From Cytophagales bacterium (GTDB lineage Bacteria > Bacteroidota > Bacteroidia > Cytophagales > Spirosomataceae): a stretch of DNA of 64,000 nucleotides. Every line of letters begins with the position of its first letter. The stretch's first letter is position 1. The translations under genes were made by a program, and so were the position numbers. Under the pieces are notes generated by a model that saw only the letters and a list, made by a program, of their open reading frames with translations, ran no database searches and was not told the DNA's origin. Positions 9,056-17,658 of the stretch are shown here, piece by piece. Location of the stretch: assembly GCA_013298025.1 (NCBI GenBank), contig JAAFJE010000017.1, positions 1 through 64,000 on the forward strand. The letters run 5' to 3'.

Positions 9056-9847
9056 TTACACGCCATTCACTTTTTTTATATATAATTCTAAAGCACCCGA
9101 CATAGAAGGAGCATTTGGCAGTGGTGCTTGAATATCTAATATCAAACCAGCGTCGGTAACAGCCTTGGCAGTTGTTGGGCCAAAAGCCGCAATGCGTGTT
9201 TTGTTTTGTTTAAAATCTGGAAAATTTTCAAACAACGACTTAATACCAGAAGGGCTAAAAAATGCCAAAATATCGTAATAAACATTTTCCAAATCTGACA
9301 AATCTGACGAAACCGTTTCGTACATCACCGCTTCGGTCAAATGTAAATCGTTCGTACCCATAAATTCGGGAATATCGTTGCGTCGTTTATCAGAGCATGG
9401 AAACAAAAATTTCTCTGTTTTATGCTTTTTAATCAACTCCAACAAATCGGCAGCCGTGCGTTGACCCGTAAAAATTTTACGCTTACGAATCACAATGTAT
9501 TTCTGTAAATACACAGATGTTTGCTCTGTAATACAGAAGTACTTCATATCGGCAGGAACTTCGATACGAGCTTCTTTACAAATGCGAAAAAAGTGGTCAA
9601 CTGCATTTCTACTGGTAAAAATAATTGCAGTATGATCTAAAATATTAATTTTTTGTTTACGAAAATCTTTGTACGAAACGCCTTGAATCTCTATAAATGG
9701 ACGAAAATCTACCTTGATATTGTATCGTTTAGCCAACTCGAAATAGGGAGATTTTTCATCTGTTGGCTTTGCTTGTGAAACTAAAATGCTTGATACTCTG
9801 GTTAATCTGTCTGGATGTGCGTTTAGTGTTGGTTCGCTCATGCTCAA
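9056..9847 (-). CDS. hemD: Uroporphyrinogen-III synthase (HemD)
   Basis: Closes hydroxymethylbilane to uroporphyrinogen III in haem synthesis. It is 263 aa. Visible HemD-family features are the SILVSQAKP start of the first Rossmann-like half, AIIFTSRNAVDHFF, a FLFPCSDKRRNDIPEFM segment, FFSPSGIKSLFENFP and IAAFGPTTAKAVTDAGL. The family is poorly conserved, so the call uses these motifs plus its position after a DUF4271 gene, a common Bacteroidota pair. Start codons at residue 1 or 3 are both possible. Confidence 0.9.
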   Translation of the reverse strand: MSMSEPTLNAHPDRLTRVSSILVSQAKPTDEKSPYFELAKRYNIKVDFRPFIEIQGVSYKDFRKQKINILDHTAIIFTSRNAVDHFFRICKEARIEVPADMKYFCITEQTSVYLQKYIVIRKRKIFTGQRTAADLLELIKKHKTEKFLFPCSDKRRNDIPEFMGTNDLHLTEAVMYETVSSDLSDLENVYYDILAFFSPSGIKSLFENFPDFKQNKTRIAAFGPTTAKAVTDAGLILDIQAPLPNAPSMSGALELYIKKVNGV

Positions 9848-9892
9848 TGCAGTTAAACTTTAATGTGGTGATTACTGAAACTAAACTCTGAT

Positions 9893-11074
9893 TTACAGGG
9901 CATATCTGACTCCTACAATCAATGGAATAACTTCGACAATGCAAAGATACGAAAATAAATACAGATTTTTTAAAGCTGTCATCTTATTTATCGTAAAGTA
10001 TATCAGGAGCAATCGTAATAAGAAAAAGATGGCAATCAGCACAATTAAATACGATTGAATATTTGCTAATATGGCCGAAGATGAAACAGAAAATACACTC
10101 AGCCCCACCGCAACCAACATAAAAAACAACCCAGATGCTTGTATTACCTTGAAAAAGTGCATATTAGTGATGTTGTCGAGGCGATAAAGATTGGTCAAAA
10201 TCAGCAATCCGAGGTATTTTAGCCACATCACAACAAAGATTAATAGCCCTAGTTCCATAAAATTGCTAAAGATTGTCAAAAGATTTTCTCCTTCTTGCAA
10301 AATAGAACTTACCGAAAACAAATCGGTGTCTTGGTGCTGTATCAGCATAAAAATAAATGCCAAGGTAAAGCTTAGGTTCAAGACAAATAGAATGTTTCCA
10401 AAATCGAAAGGCTTGTTTACAATAAAGGAATCATCTCTTGGATTGATGGTAAGTAAATCTTTGAAACTAAAATAACGAGCAAAAGCTTTGGGTTGAAAGT
10501 TGAACAAAAAAGCATACGAAAATGCCAAAAACAACAAGCCAATCACAAAGAAATCGTCGAAGGCTGTAAAATCTCGTGGCGTAACCGTTAATAATGACTC
10601 TGAAATTTGAATACTTTTTTCAACTTTAGAAATAGGATTCCCAATTAGCAACTGAATATCTTCTGGTGACGACTCTTCTCCGTAAAAAGTCAGAAAAAGA
10701 TTTGGTTTTTGATATACCGCTCGCAAGCTATCAATGTCTATTAAAACCCATGTTTTCAAAGGCATTTTCCTTTGTAAGGAGGCGTTTATAAACAAATAAT
10801 TTTCTTTTGGGGAGAAATAGAGCAACTTATAGCCTTTGTTATTTTCGGTTGTAAAGAAAATACTAAAGGAATTATAGTTTTTATGTTCCGACTTGATGTA
10901 CGGCACATAAGCATCGTAGCGGTCGTCATACACTTGCCAATCGTCGGCAAAAGTATGTACGCTATAATAATTTTGGTTGGGGCCTATATTCTCGGCTGAG
11001 GCTTGCCAGCTTGATGCAACCCAAAGTATGATTGTTAGGCAAGCTATCGTTTTTCTGGAAAAAAAATACAGCAA
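9893..11074 (-). CDS. DUF4271 membrane protein
   Basis: Uncharacterised Bacteroidota family of unknown role, typically next to hemD. A signal-like N-terminus (FFSRKTIACLTIILWVASSWQASA) precedes an extracytoplasmic domain of about 170 residues. Six to seven membrane helices then fill the C-terminal half, ending GVRYAL. The frame is open back to an ATG at 11155, but that longer form would span the sucD terminator hairpin (11086-11117) and give an implausible 45-residue n-region. I therefore place the start at a TTG, 11074, giving about 393 aa. The start is uncertain; the family call is firmer. Confidence 0.7.
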   Translation of the reverse strand: MLYFFSRKTIACLTIILWVASSWQASAENIGPNQNYYSVHTFADDWQVYDDRYDAYVPYIKSEHKNYNSFSIFFTTENNKGYKLLYFSPKENYLFINASLQRKMPLKTWVLIDIDSLRAVYQKPNLFLTFYGEESSPEDIQLLIGNPISKVEKSIQISESLLTVTPRDFTAFDDFFVIGLLFLAFSYAFLFNFQPKAFARYFSFKDLLTINPRDDSFIVNKPFDFGNILFVLNLSFTLAFIFMLIQHQDTDLFSVSSILQEGENLLTIFSNFMELGLLIFVVMWLKYLGLLILTNLYRLDNITNMHFFKVIQASGLFFMLVAVGLSVFSVSSSAILANIQSYLIVLIAIFFLLRLLLIYFTINKMTALKNLYLFSYLCIVEVIPLIVGVRYAL

Positions 11075-11085
11075 TTGTAAACACA

Positions 11086-11117
11086 AAAACCTGACAAACC
11101 GTAGTTTGTCAGGTTTT
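11086..11117 (-). terminator. Terminator after sucD
   Basis: Perfect 14-bp stem (11086-11099 with 11104-11117), core CCTGACAAAC/GTTTGTCAGG, 4-nt loop, then T-rich sequence on the minus strand. It sits 100 nt past the sucD stop and inside the longest possible frame of the DUF4271 gene. Confidence 0.85.
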
Positions 11118-11217
11118 AAAGTTGTGTTACTGTATATGTTCTTGACTTTTAGCAATCCTTCGTTTTTTTTTACAAAAATACGGGACTAAATACCAAAATC
11201 AACGAGGAACAGCACAA

Positions 11218-12096
11218 TTATTTCAAGCCTAAAGCTTTCAACATGGTTGCACCAATATCAGCAGGAGAGTGAACCACGTGGATACCACACTCTTCCATGA
11301 TTTTCATTTTTGCCGCAGCCGTATCGTCGGCACCACCGATGATAGCACCAGCATGACCCATACGACGACCTTTAGGAGCGGTTTGTCCAGCGATAAAACC
11401 AACTACAGGTTTTTTGTTGCCCGATTCTTTAATCCAACGAGCAGCATCAGCTTCCATGCTACCGCCAATTTCACCAATCATGACAATACCTTCTGTTTCA
11501 GGGTCATCCATCAACAATTCTACGGCTTCTTTCGTAGTTGTTCCGATGATAGGGTCTCCGCCAATACCGATGGCAGTTGTTTGTCCTAAACCAGCTTTAG
11601 TCAATTGGTCAACCGCTTCGTAAGTCAATGTACCTGATTTAGAAACGATACCAATTTTACCTTTTGTAAAGATAAACGCAGGCATGATACCAACTTTGCA
11701 TTCGCCAGCAGTCATTACACCTGGGCAGTTTGGACCAATCAAACGAGAGTTTTTCGTTTTGATGTATTCCTTGGCATAAATCATGTCTTTGGTAGGAATA
11801 CCTTCAGTGATACAAATAATCACTTTGATACCTGCATCAGCAGCTTCCATAATGGCATCAGCAGCAAATGCTGGTGGAACAAAAATGATAGAAGTATCTG
11901 CTCCTGTTGATACTACTGCATCCAGTACAGTGTTGAAAACAGGACGGTCAAGATGCGTGCTACCACCTTTACCTGGCGTAACTCCACCTACGACGTTCGA
12001 GCCGTATTCAATCATTTGTTGGGCGTGGAAAGTTCCCTCTGAACCCGTAAAACCTTGTACGATTATTTTTGAGTTTTTGTTAACAAGTACACTCAT
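11218..12096 (-). CDS. sucD: Succinate-CoA ligase, alpha subunit (SucD)
   Basis: Citric-acid-cycle enzyme subunit that binds CoA and carries the phosphohistidine. It is 292 aa, the normal size. Motifs: [18 protein letters not shown] (CoA-binding start), [43 protein letters not shown], and [11 protein letters not shown] with the active-site His near residue 247. sucC is not adjacent, which is usual in this phylum. A strong terminator follows. Confidence 0.97.
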   Translation of the reverse strand: MSVLVNKNSKIIVQGFTGSEGTFHAQQMIEYGSNVVGGVTPGKGGSTHLDRPVFNTVLDAVVSTGADTSIIFVPPAFAADAIMEAADAGIKVIICITEGIPTKDMIYAKEYIKTKNSRLIGPNCPGVMTAGECKVGIMPAFIFTKGKIGIVSKSGTLTYEAVDQLTKAGLGQTTAIGIGGDPIIGTTTKEAVELLMDDPETEGIVMIGEIGGSMEADAARWIKESGNKKPVVGFIAGQTAPKGRRMGHAGAIIGGADDTAAAKMKIMEECGIHVVHSPADIGATMLKALGLK

Positions 12097-12332
12097 CTTT
12101 GTGCCGTTATATATTATTGAAAATGCCTATATATAAGAAAACTTTCGTAAAGGTAAACGCAGAATACGAAAGAGCAAAAAGGATTTCTGTTTTAGGGGGT
12201 AAGTTTTCAATTTTGCCATTTCAACAAATTGAAAATCAACCATTTAAAAAATATTAATTTCTGCTAATTTTTTATATCTTGCTAAAACAATCGCTTTGTA
12301 TTATCTTTTAGAAAGAAAACAAACTAAAAAAT

Positions 12333-13619
12333 ATGGCATCACGACGAACCTTCATCAACCGCATGGTGGCTCTTTCAACGGCTACCAGTTTACCTCTATT
12401 TAAAGGCATTGCCGCCATCGACTTGGCTCAAATCCATCAATACAACTCTTTACAAACAGCACAGCAAATTGCGACAGACGAAGACTTTTGGAGTCAGATT
12501 CAACAAGCTTATACCGTTTCGCCGCAAATTATCAATCTCAACAACGGAGGCGTTAGTCCGTCGCCATTGGTTGTTCAAAATGCCCAAGACCGCTACAATA
12601 AATTGGCCAACGAAGGGCCTAGCTACTTTATGTGGCGTATTCTCGACCAAGGAAGAGAACCACTTCGAGATAAATTAGCCCAATTTGCTGGGGTTTCGCC
12701 AGAAGAAATTGCCATCAATCGCAACGCCACCGAAGCCCTCGACACCGTAATTTTGGGGATGCCCCTTACCCGTGGCGATGAAATAGTACTTTGGCGTTAC
12801 GACTATCCGAATATGCTTCACGCTTGGCGACAAAGAGAAATGCGTGAGGGAATTAAGATTAATTATGTAAACCTTGATTTACCCACTGAAAGCCACGATT
12901 TAATTGTTGAAAAATACGTAGAACAAATGACCGCTCGTACCAAGGTTGTGCATCTAACCCACCTCATCAATTGGAACGGACAAATCATGCCGGTGAAACG
13001 TATTGCAGAAGAAGCCCATAAGCGAGGTATTGAAGTAATAATAGATGGGGCTCATTCTTTTGCTCATTTGCAATACAAAATACCCGATTTAGGAGGCGAT
13101 TATTTTGGCACAAGCCTACATAAATGGCTCTCTGCTCCTATTGGGTCGGGAATGCTTTGGGTCAAAAAAGAAAAAATCAACAAGATTTATCCTTTGATTC
13201 CGAACGACAAACCTACTTCGGATAATATTCGGAAATTTGAAAACCTAGGTACAAGACCCTTTATGATAGAACAAGCCATCGGGCAAGCACTACAATTTCA
13301 ATTAGCTATTGGCAATGCACGCAAGGAAGCACGGCTACATTTTTTGAAAGAATATTGGGCAAAAGAAGCCTTGAAAATCAAGAAAGTAAAACTCAACACT
13401 CCCATTCCCTTGAGTCATTCGGGAGCATTGGCACATGTGGGTATTGAAGGAATGGAAGCAGGCAAAATAGAGGGAGAACTTTTTGCTAAATTCAAAATAC
13501 ATACATCGCCCGTAAAATGGGAAAAGCTCGACGGCGTTCGGGTAACACCGCACGTTTATACCAGTTTACAAGAGTTGGATAGGCTTTTAGAAGGATTGAC
13601 CTATCTGTCAAAACTTTAA
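12333..13619 (+). CDS. Exported class-V aminotransferase-like protein
   Basis: PLP-dependent fold type I enzyme, related to isopenicillin-N epimerase and cysteine-desulfurase-like proteins. It is 428 aa. A Tat-type signal is suggested by SRRTFINRMVAL at residues 3-14 (twin Arg at 4-5). NLNNGGVSPSP, NRNATEALDTVILGM and DGAHSFAHLQ (the Asp contacting the PLP nitrogen) are visible, and GTSLHKWLSAPIGSGML holds the Schiff-base Lys near residue 263. The substrate cannot be told from sequence. It stands alone, convergent with leuA and sharing its terminator. Confidence 0.85.
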   Translation: MASRRTFINRMVALSTATSLPLFKGIAAIDLAQIHQYNSLQTAQQIATDEDFWSQIQQAYTVSPQIINLNNGGVSPSPLVVQNAQDRYNKLANEGPSYFMWRILDQGREPLRDKLAQFAGVSPEEIAINRNATEALDTVILGMPLTRGDEIVLWRYDYPNMLHAWRQREMREGIKINYVNLDLPTESHDLIVEKYVEQMTARTKVVHLTHLINWNGQIMPVKRIAEEAHKRGIEVIIDGAHSFAHLQYKIPDLGGDYFGTSLHKWLSAPIGSGMLWVKKEKINKIYPLIPNDKPTSDNIRKFENLGTRPFMIEQAIGQALQFQLAIGNARKEARLHFLKEYWAKEALKIKKVKLNTPIPLSHSGALAHVGIEGMEAGKIEGELFAKFKIHTSPVKWEKLDGVRVTPHVYTSLQELDRLLEGLTYLSKL

Positions 13620-13626
13620 AAAAACA

Positions 13627-13674
13627 ATGCGTTTTGCGTACAAAAACATTACCTGATTTGTACGCAAAACGCAT
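13627..13674. terminator. Bidirectional terminator between aminotransferase gene and leuA
   Basis: Perfect 18-bp inverted repeat (13627-13644 with 13657-13674), core GCGTTTTGCGTAC/GTACGCAAAACGC, 12-nt loop, between two converging genes. Confidence 0.85.
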
Positions 13675-13690
13675 GAGATAGCTTTTACTT

Positions 13691-14830
13691 TTAGCCAACC
13701 AATTCTTTCAAATCTTCATCATTTAGTTGCTTACGTTCATCGGCCATTAATAAGAAACGTGTGTAAAGTTTATCTAAATCAGGCTTTTCAAAATTAAAGC
13801 CCAACAATTGCAAACGATGACGCAAAGCTGCACGACCCGAACGAGAAGTCAAGACAATGGCAGAAGAAGGCACGCCTACATCTTCTGGATTCATGATTTC
13901 GTAGTTTTGGGCGTGTTTCAAGAAACCATCTTGGTGAATACCCGACGAGTGAGCAAAGGCGTTTGCTCCAACCACTGCTTTATTGGCTTGAACTGACATA
14001 CCCATCAAGTTTGAAACCAATTGCGAGGTAGGATATAAATGTTTAGGGTTAATATTGGTATAGTAGCCCAAATCTTTGTGTACATTCAAAATCATCGCAA
14101 CTTCTTCTAGCGAAGTATTGCCCGCTCTTTCGCCAATGCCATTGATTGTCACCTCTACCTGACGGGCACCAGCCTGAATACCTGCAATAGTATTGGCAGT
14201 AGCCAAGCCAAGGTCGTTGTGGTTGTGCATCGAAATAACTGCATTGTCGATGTTTTTCACATTTTCAAAAAGGAAATTAATGCGTTGGAACATTTGGTGT
14301 GGCAACAAATAGCCTGTTGTATCTGGCAAGTTTACCACCGTTGCACCAGCCGCAATCACGGCTTCGGTAAGTTGAGCTAAAAATTCTAAATCGGCACGGC
14401 CTGCATCTTCGGCAAAAAACTCTACATCTTCTACAAAGCTTTTGGCATATTTTACCGCCCAAACGCCTTGCTCAATCATTTTCTCACGAGTAGAGTTGAA
14501 TTTGTATTTGATATGCACATCCGAAGAGCCCAAGCCCGTATGGATACGAGGATGTTTGGCATGTTTTAGGGCTGCCGCTGCCGCATCAATATCTTCTTTC
14601 TTGGCACGAGTCAAACCACATACGGTGGCATTCTTTACCAGTTTAGCAATTTCTTCTACCGAACGAAAATCACCGGGGGAAGAAATGGGAAAACCCGCTT
14701 CGATAATGTCAACACCTAGTAATTCTAATTGTTCGGCAACTTGCAATTTTTCTTCAGTGTTCAATTGACAGCCAGGTACTTGCTCGCCGTCACGCAAGGT
14801 TGTGTCGAAAATTTGAATTCTTTGACTCAT
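13691..14830 (-). CDS. leuA: 2-isopropylmalate synthase, short form (LeuA)
   Basis: First committed step of leucine synthesis: acetyl-CoA plus 2-oxoisovalerate. HMGL/DRE-TIM barrel with [13 protein letters not shown] at residues 8-20, the metal-binding HNHNDLG near 200, and [19 protein letters not shown]. At 379 aa it ends soon after the catalytic barrel and accessory subdomain. It therefore appears to lack the C-terminal LeuA regulatory domain of the roughly 500-aa enzymes that bind leucine. Citramalate or homocitrate synthase are less likely alternatives. leuB, leuC and leuD are not next to it. Upstream are a promoter, leader peptide and terminator, i.e. an attenuator. Confidence 0.9.
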   Translation of the reverse strand: MSQRIQIFDTTLRDGEQVPGCQLNTEEKLQVAEQLELLGVDIIEAGFPISSPGDFRSVEEIAKLVKNATVCGLTRAKKEDIDAAAAALKHAKHPRIHTGLGSSDVHIKYKFNSTREKMIEQGVWAVKYAKSFVEDVEFFAEDAGRADLEFLAQLTEAVIAAGATVVNLPDTTGYLLPHQMFQRINFLFENVKNIDNAVISMHNHNDLGLATANTIAGIQAGARQVEVTINGIGERAGNTSLEEVAMILNVHKDLGYYTNINPKHLYPTSQLVSNLMGMSVQANKAVVGANAFAHSSGIHQDGFLKHAQNYEIMNPEDVGVPSSAIVLTSRSGRAALRHRLQLLGFNFEKPDLDKLYTRFLLMADERKQLNDEDLKELVG

Positions 14831-14900
14831 GATTTAGAAAGAATTTTGGGATGAATAATTTTTTTTGTAACAAATATTAGTTGCAATGGGATTTTCACAA

Positions 14901-14941
14901 AAAAGCCTTTTCTCTGTAAAGTATCAAGAGAAAAGGCTTTT
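14901..14941 (-). terminator. leuA attenuator terminator
   Basis: Perfect 15-bp stem (14901-14915 with 14927-14941), core AGCCTTTTCTCT/AGAGAAAAGGCT, 11-nt loop, followed on the minus strand by a run of T. It is oriented towards leuA and lies between the leuA promoter and the leuA start, so it must be controlled for leuA to be expressed from that promoter. Confidence 0.85.
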
Positions 14942-14955
14942 GTACGGCACAAAAG
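14937..14955 (-). promoter_or_regulatory. leuA antiterminator hairpin
   Basis: On the RNA strand CTTTTGT (14955-14949) pairs with ACAAAAG (14943-14937) across a 5-nt loop. The 3' arm overlaps five bases of the terminator's 5' arm, so the two structures exclude each other. CTTTTGT begins 6 nt after the leader stop codon, so a ribosome at the stop would cover it. Confidence 0.65.
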
Positions 14956-14961
14956 ACTTCC

Positions 14962-15021
14962 TCAGACTGTTTGGAGCAGTTGGCTAAGTGTATTTTTCTT
15001 TTTTGTGCGATTGTTTTCCAT
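14962..15021 (-). CDS. leuA leader peptide
   Basis: A 19-codon frame, MENNRTKKKNTLSQLLQTV, between the promoter and the attenuator terminator. Three Leu codons (CTT, CTG, CTC), two of them adjacent, lie 4-8 codons before the stop, the place expected for leucine-dependent ribosome stalling. The ATG begins 5 nt after the -7 box, so the mRNA would be leaderless or nearly so. It is too short for ordinary gene calling. The role is inferred from layout. Confidence 0.7.
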   Translation of the reverse strand: MENNRTKKKNTLSQLLQTV

Positions 15022-15025
15022 GAAT

Positions 15026-15055
15026 CAAAAATACACACTTTTTCATTTTTTACAA
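15026..15055 (-). promoter_or_regulatory. leuA promoter
   Basis: TTG (15055-15053), exactly 19 nt, then TATTTTTG (15033-15026): a perfect Bacteroidota promoter. The predicted start at about 15022 coincides with the leader-peptide ATG. Confidence 0.8.
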
Positions 15056-15217
15056 AAAACCTAAGTATCATCAAACCAAAAAAGAAGGCATTTTTTAAAT
15101 GTTTTTTAGATTTTTTTTCTAGTAAATAGGGATAAAAGCACCTATAGTTAGAATAAAATTCTTCCTTATTTTAGATTAAAAGGCTATAGATTGTTTTAAA
15201 ATAAGATTTTTTTTCGA

Positions 15218-15249
15218 TTGATAAAAAAACGTATTAAATGGTAATTTTG
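15218..15249 (+). promoter_or_regulatory. Promoter of the ABC exporter gene
   Basis: TTG (15218-15220), 21 nt, then TAATTTTG (15242-15249), matching TTG-N19-23-TAnnTTTG. The predicted start near 15253 is about 20 nt before the first ATG. Confidence 0.65.
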
Positions 15250-15271
15250 CAAGAGCATAACTATACGATAG

Positions 15272-17095
15272 ATGCTTACAAAAACAACGATAAGACAGCA
15301 TTTTATGATGAAACATAACCCCTATTTCTCTTTACTCAAAACCGCTTGGCAATATGCAAGGCACGAAAAAAAGCAATTTGTCTTGGTATATGCCATGTTT
15401 GGTATTGCCAACATCATTTTTTCGCTCAATCCACTTTGGTATGGATGGTTTATTGATAATATTCAAAAAAATGGTATCAACGTGCCACATCATGCGTGGA
15501 TTTACGGCTTAGGTTTTGTGGGTTTACGTTTTACAGAATGGCTATTTCATGGCGTTGCTCGGGTAATGGAACGGAGTTTGGCATTTAATTTAAGTAGAAA
15601 TTTTTTACAAGAACTTTATCACCAAACCTTGCATTTGCCCGTCAAATGGCACCAAGACAACCATAGCGGTGCAACCATCAATCGCATTCGGAAAGCCTAC
15701 GAAGCCCTCAAGACCTTCTTTCAAGACGGCTTCATGTATCTGCACGCTTTTTCAAAATTCTTCTTTTCATTCATTGCTATGCTTTATTTTTCGCCCTTGT
15801 TTGGCAGCATTGGCATTGCACTGGGGCTGGTTACGATTTGGATAATTACACAATTTGATAAACCTTTTATCAAAGCCCTCGACGAAACCAACGAGCGAGA
15901 ACACGTGGTTTCTTCTACCCTATTCGACAGCCTTTCAAACATCATTACCGTTATTACGCTCCGCCTCGAACAACGCATGGAAAAAAGTTTAGCTGATAAA
16001 ATAGCCTTTGTGTTTAAGCCCTTTCGCAAACAAGTCGTAGTAAATGAGTGGAAGTGGTTTGTGGCCGATATGCTGGTTGCGGTTATCTATGTTGTGATTA
16101 CGCTTGGCTATGTGTATCAGCATTGGGAAGTTGGGAAGGTGTTTTTGGTAGGAGGTTTGGTTACATTGCTTGGGTATGTCAATAATTTCACGAGTGTATT
16201 TCATGACGTAGCCTGGCTTTATACCCAAATCATTCAGCATAATACCGACGTGCAAACAGCCCGTAGCATCGCCGAAGCCTACAAAGCTCATCATAGAGCC
16301 GAAGCCGTAGAGCCATTACCCGACAATTGGCAAAACCTTGTTATCAAAAATCTTAACTTTTCTCATCAAGAAGTATATCAAGCTCAAAGTCAATCACAAG
16401 CATTACACCAACTGGAAATACATATTCAAAAAGGCAAACGTATTGCATTTATTGGAGAAAGTGGCTCTGGAAAAAGTACATTATTGGCTTTATTAAGAGG
16501 ACTTTACGAAGCAGAAGCAGGTACGAAAATTACCTTAGATGGAAAAGAAATAAGTAATTGGGGAACAATCGCTCAATCAGTCACACTATTTCCACAAGAG
16601 CCCGAAATCTTTGAAAATACCATTGCCTATAATATTACGTTGGGTTTACCATTTGACGAAAACGATATGCAAGAAGTGTGTAATATTGCTCATTTTTCTG
16701 ATGTTGTAGCTCAACTTCCCAACGGATTGCAATCGAATATCCAAGAAAAAGGAGTCAATTTATCGGGCGGACAAAAGCAACGTTTGGCACTGGCGAGAGG
16801 CGTTTTGGCAGCGAGAAGTGCACAAATTATCTTGCTAGACGAACCCACCAGCAGTGTTGACCCCAAAACAGAACTGTTGATTTATCAAAAAATGTTTGAA
16901 GCTTTTGCAGAAAAAGCTGTTCTTTCAACCTTGCATCGCCTGCACCTACTCACCTATTTCGATTATGTGTATGTCTTACAAAAAGGACATATCGTAACCC
17001 ACGGTAGTTTTGAGGACTTGTTGGAACATAGTCCGATTTTTCAGGAATTATGGCAGCATCAAAAGACCCAACACAGCCAGCAAGACGACCTGTAA
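15272..17095 (+). CDS. ABC exporter, fused permease and ATPase
   Basis: Half-transporter of the multidrug/lipid exporter type, acting in the inner membrane as a dimer. It is 607 aa. The N-terminal part has about six membrane helices (from residue 36, VLVYAMFGIANIIFSL, to about 310). The ATPase domain has Walker A GESGSGKST near residue 394, the signature LSGGQKQRLALARG near 496, and Walker B IILLDEPTSSVD near 521. The H-loop is in STLHRLHLL. The substrate is unknown. The ATG at 15305 (MKHNPYF) is an alternative start. It is monocistronic, followed by the duplicated non-coding element. Confidence 0.92.
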   Translation: MLTKTTIRQHFMMKHNPYFSLLKTAWQYARHEKKQFVLVYAMFGIANIIFSLNPLWYGWFIDNIQKNGINVPHHAWIYGLGFVGLRFTEWLFHGVARVMERSLAFNLSRNFLQELYHQTLHLPVKWHQDNHSGATINRIRKAYEALKTFFQDGFMYLHAFSKFFFSFIAMLYFSPLFGSIGIALGLVTIWIITQFDKPFIKALDETNEREHVVSSTLFDSLSNIITVITLRLEQRMEKSLADKIAFVFKPFRKQVVVNEWKWFVADMLVAVIYVVITLGYVYQHWEVGKVFLVGGLVTLLGYVNNFTSVFHDVAWLYTQIIQHNTDVQTARSIAEAYKAHHRAEAVEPLPDNWQNLVIKNLNFSHQEVYQAQSQSQALHQLEIHIQKGKRIAFIGESGSGKSTLLALLRGLYEAEAGTKITLDGKEISNWGTIAQSVTLFPQEPEIFENTIAYNITLGLPFDENDMQEVCNIAHFSDVVAQLPNGLQSNIQEKGVNLSGGQKQRLALARGVLAARSAQIILLDEPTSSVDPKTELLIYQKMFEAFAEKAVLSTLHRLHLLTYFDYVYVLQKGHIVTHGSFEDLLEHSPIFQELWQHQKTQHSQQDDL

Positions 17096-17121
17096 AGAAG
17101 CGTATCTAAAAATATCTTTTT

Positions 17122-17280
17122 GAAAATGTGACTTTTTATGTCGTTGCTCGTCAAAAGGTAAAATCTATGAGCAAAGGGATTTTATACCCTGAAAACGAGA
17201 AAATCTTAATCCCTAGTAAAAAAGTGACGCACCTATTTCTTGACGTTCTACCCTAGCAAGTAAATGTATGTTCCTCATGA
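17122..17280. repeat. Duplicated structured element, copy 1
   Basis: About 160 bp, roughly 80 percent identical by eye to 17446-17613. Shared blocks include GAAAATGTGACTTTTTATG, GTCAAAAGGTAAAATC, AGCAAAGGGATTTTA and ATCTTAATCCCTAGTAAAA. Hairpins: TTGCTC (17144-17149) with GAGCAA (17169-17174), and GGGATT with AATCCC. Loop CGTCAA (17149-17154) can pair with TTGACG (17240-17245). There is no plausible open frame. Confidence 0.75.
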
Positions 17281-17445
17281 AAAAGCAGTACACCATCCAA
17301 ACTATAAACACCTAATTATCAAGCACAAAACCATAAAGAACACATACATTAACCCGTTTACAGCGTTTGGTTTTAAAGCAGATGTCAGTATGTCCCTGCC
17401 ATCACTCTAAGATTAAGTATCCAAAAAATGTAAAAAAATATTCTC
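17281..17445. other. Spacer between the two element copies
   Basis: About 165 bp without an open frame, repeat or hairpin that I can support. It separates two directly repeated copies offset by 324 bp. Confidence 0.5.
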
Positions 17446-17613
17446 GAAAATGTGACTTTTTATGTTGCTTATCGTCAAAAGGTAAAATCAATAAGCAAAG
17501 GGATTTTACACTCCTGAAAACGAAAAAATCTTAATCCCTAGTAAAAAAGTAAAACACCTATCCTTTTACCTTTCTACCCTATCAATAAATTTATGATTTT
17601 ACACTCTTCATGA
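17446..17613. repeat. Duplicated structured element, copy 2
   Basis: Second copy of the element, in direct orientation. The first hairpin is kept but with changed bases: TTGCTTAT (17465-17472) with ATAAGCAA (17491-17498). The GGGATT/AATCCC pairing is kept. Loop AAAGGTAAAA (17478-17487) is perfectly complementary over 10 nt to TTTTACCTTT (17564-17573), a possible pseudoknot. A rightward terminator follows within 5 bp. Confidence 0.75.
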
Positions 17614-17617
17614 TTTT

Positions 17618-17646
17618 GCCACAACTCACAGAGTTGTGGCTTTTTT
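17618..17646 (+). terminator. Rightward terminator after the duplicated element
   Basis: GCCACAACTC (17618-17627) pairs with GAGTTGTGGC (17631-17640), 3-nt loop, then six T on the plus strand only. It indicates that transcripts crossing 17100-17617 run rightwards, either read-through from the ABC gene or a separate RNA. Confidence 0.8.
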
Positions 17647-17658
17647 CTATGACACTTA

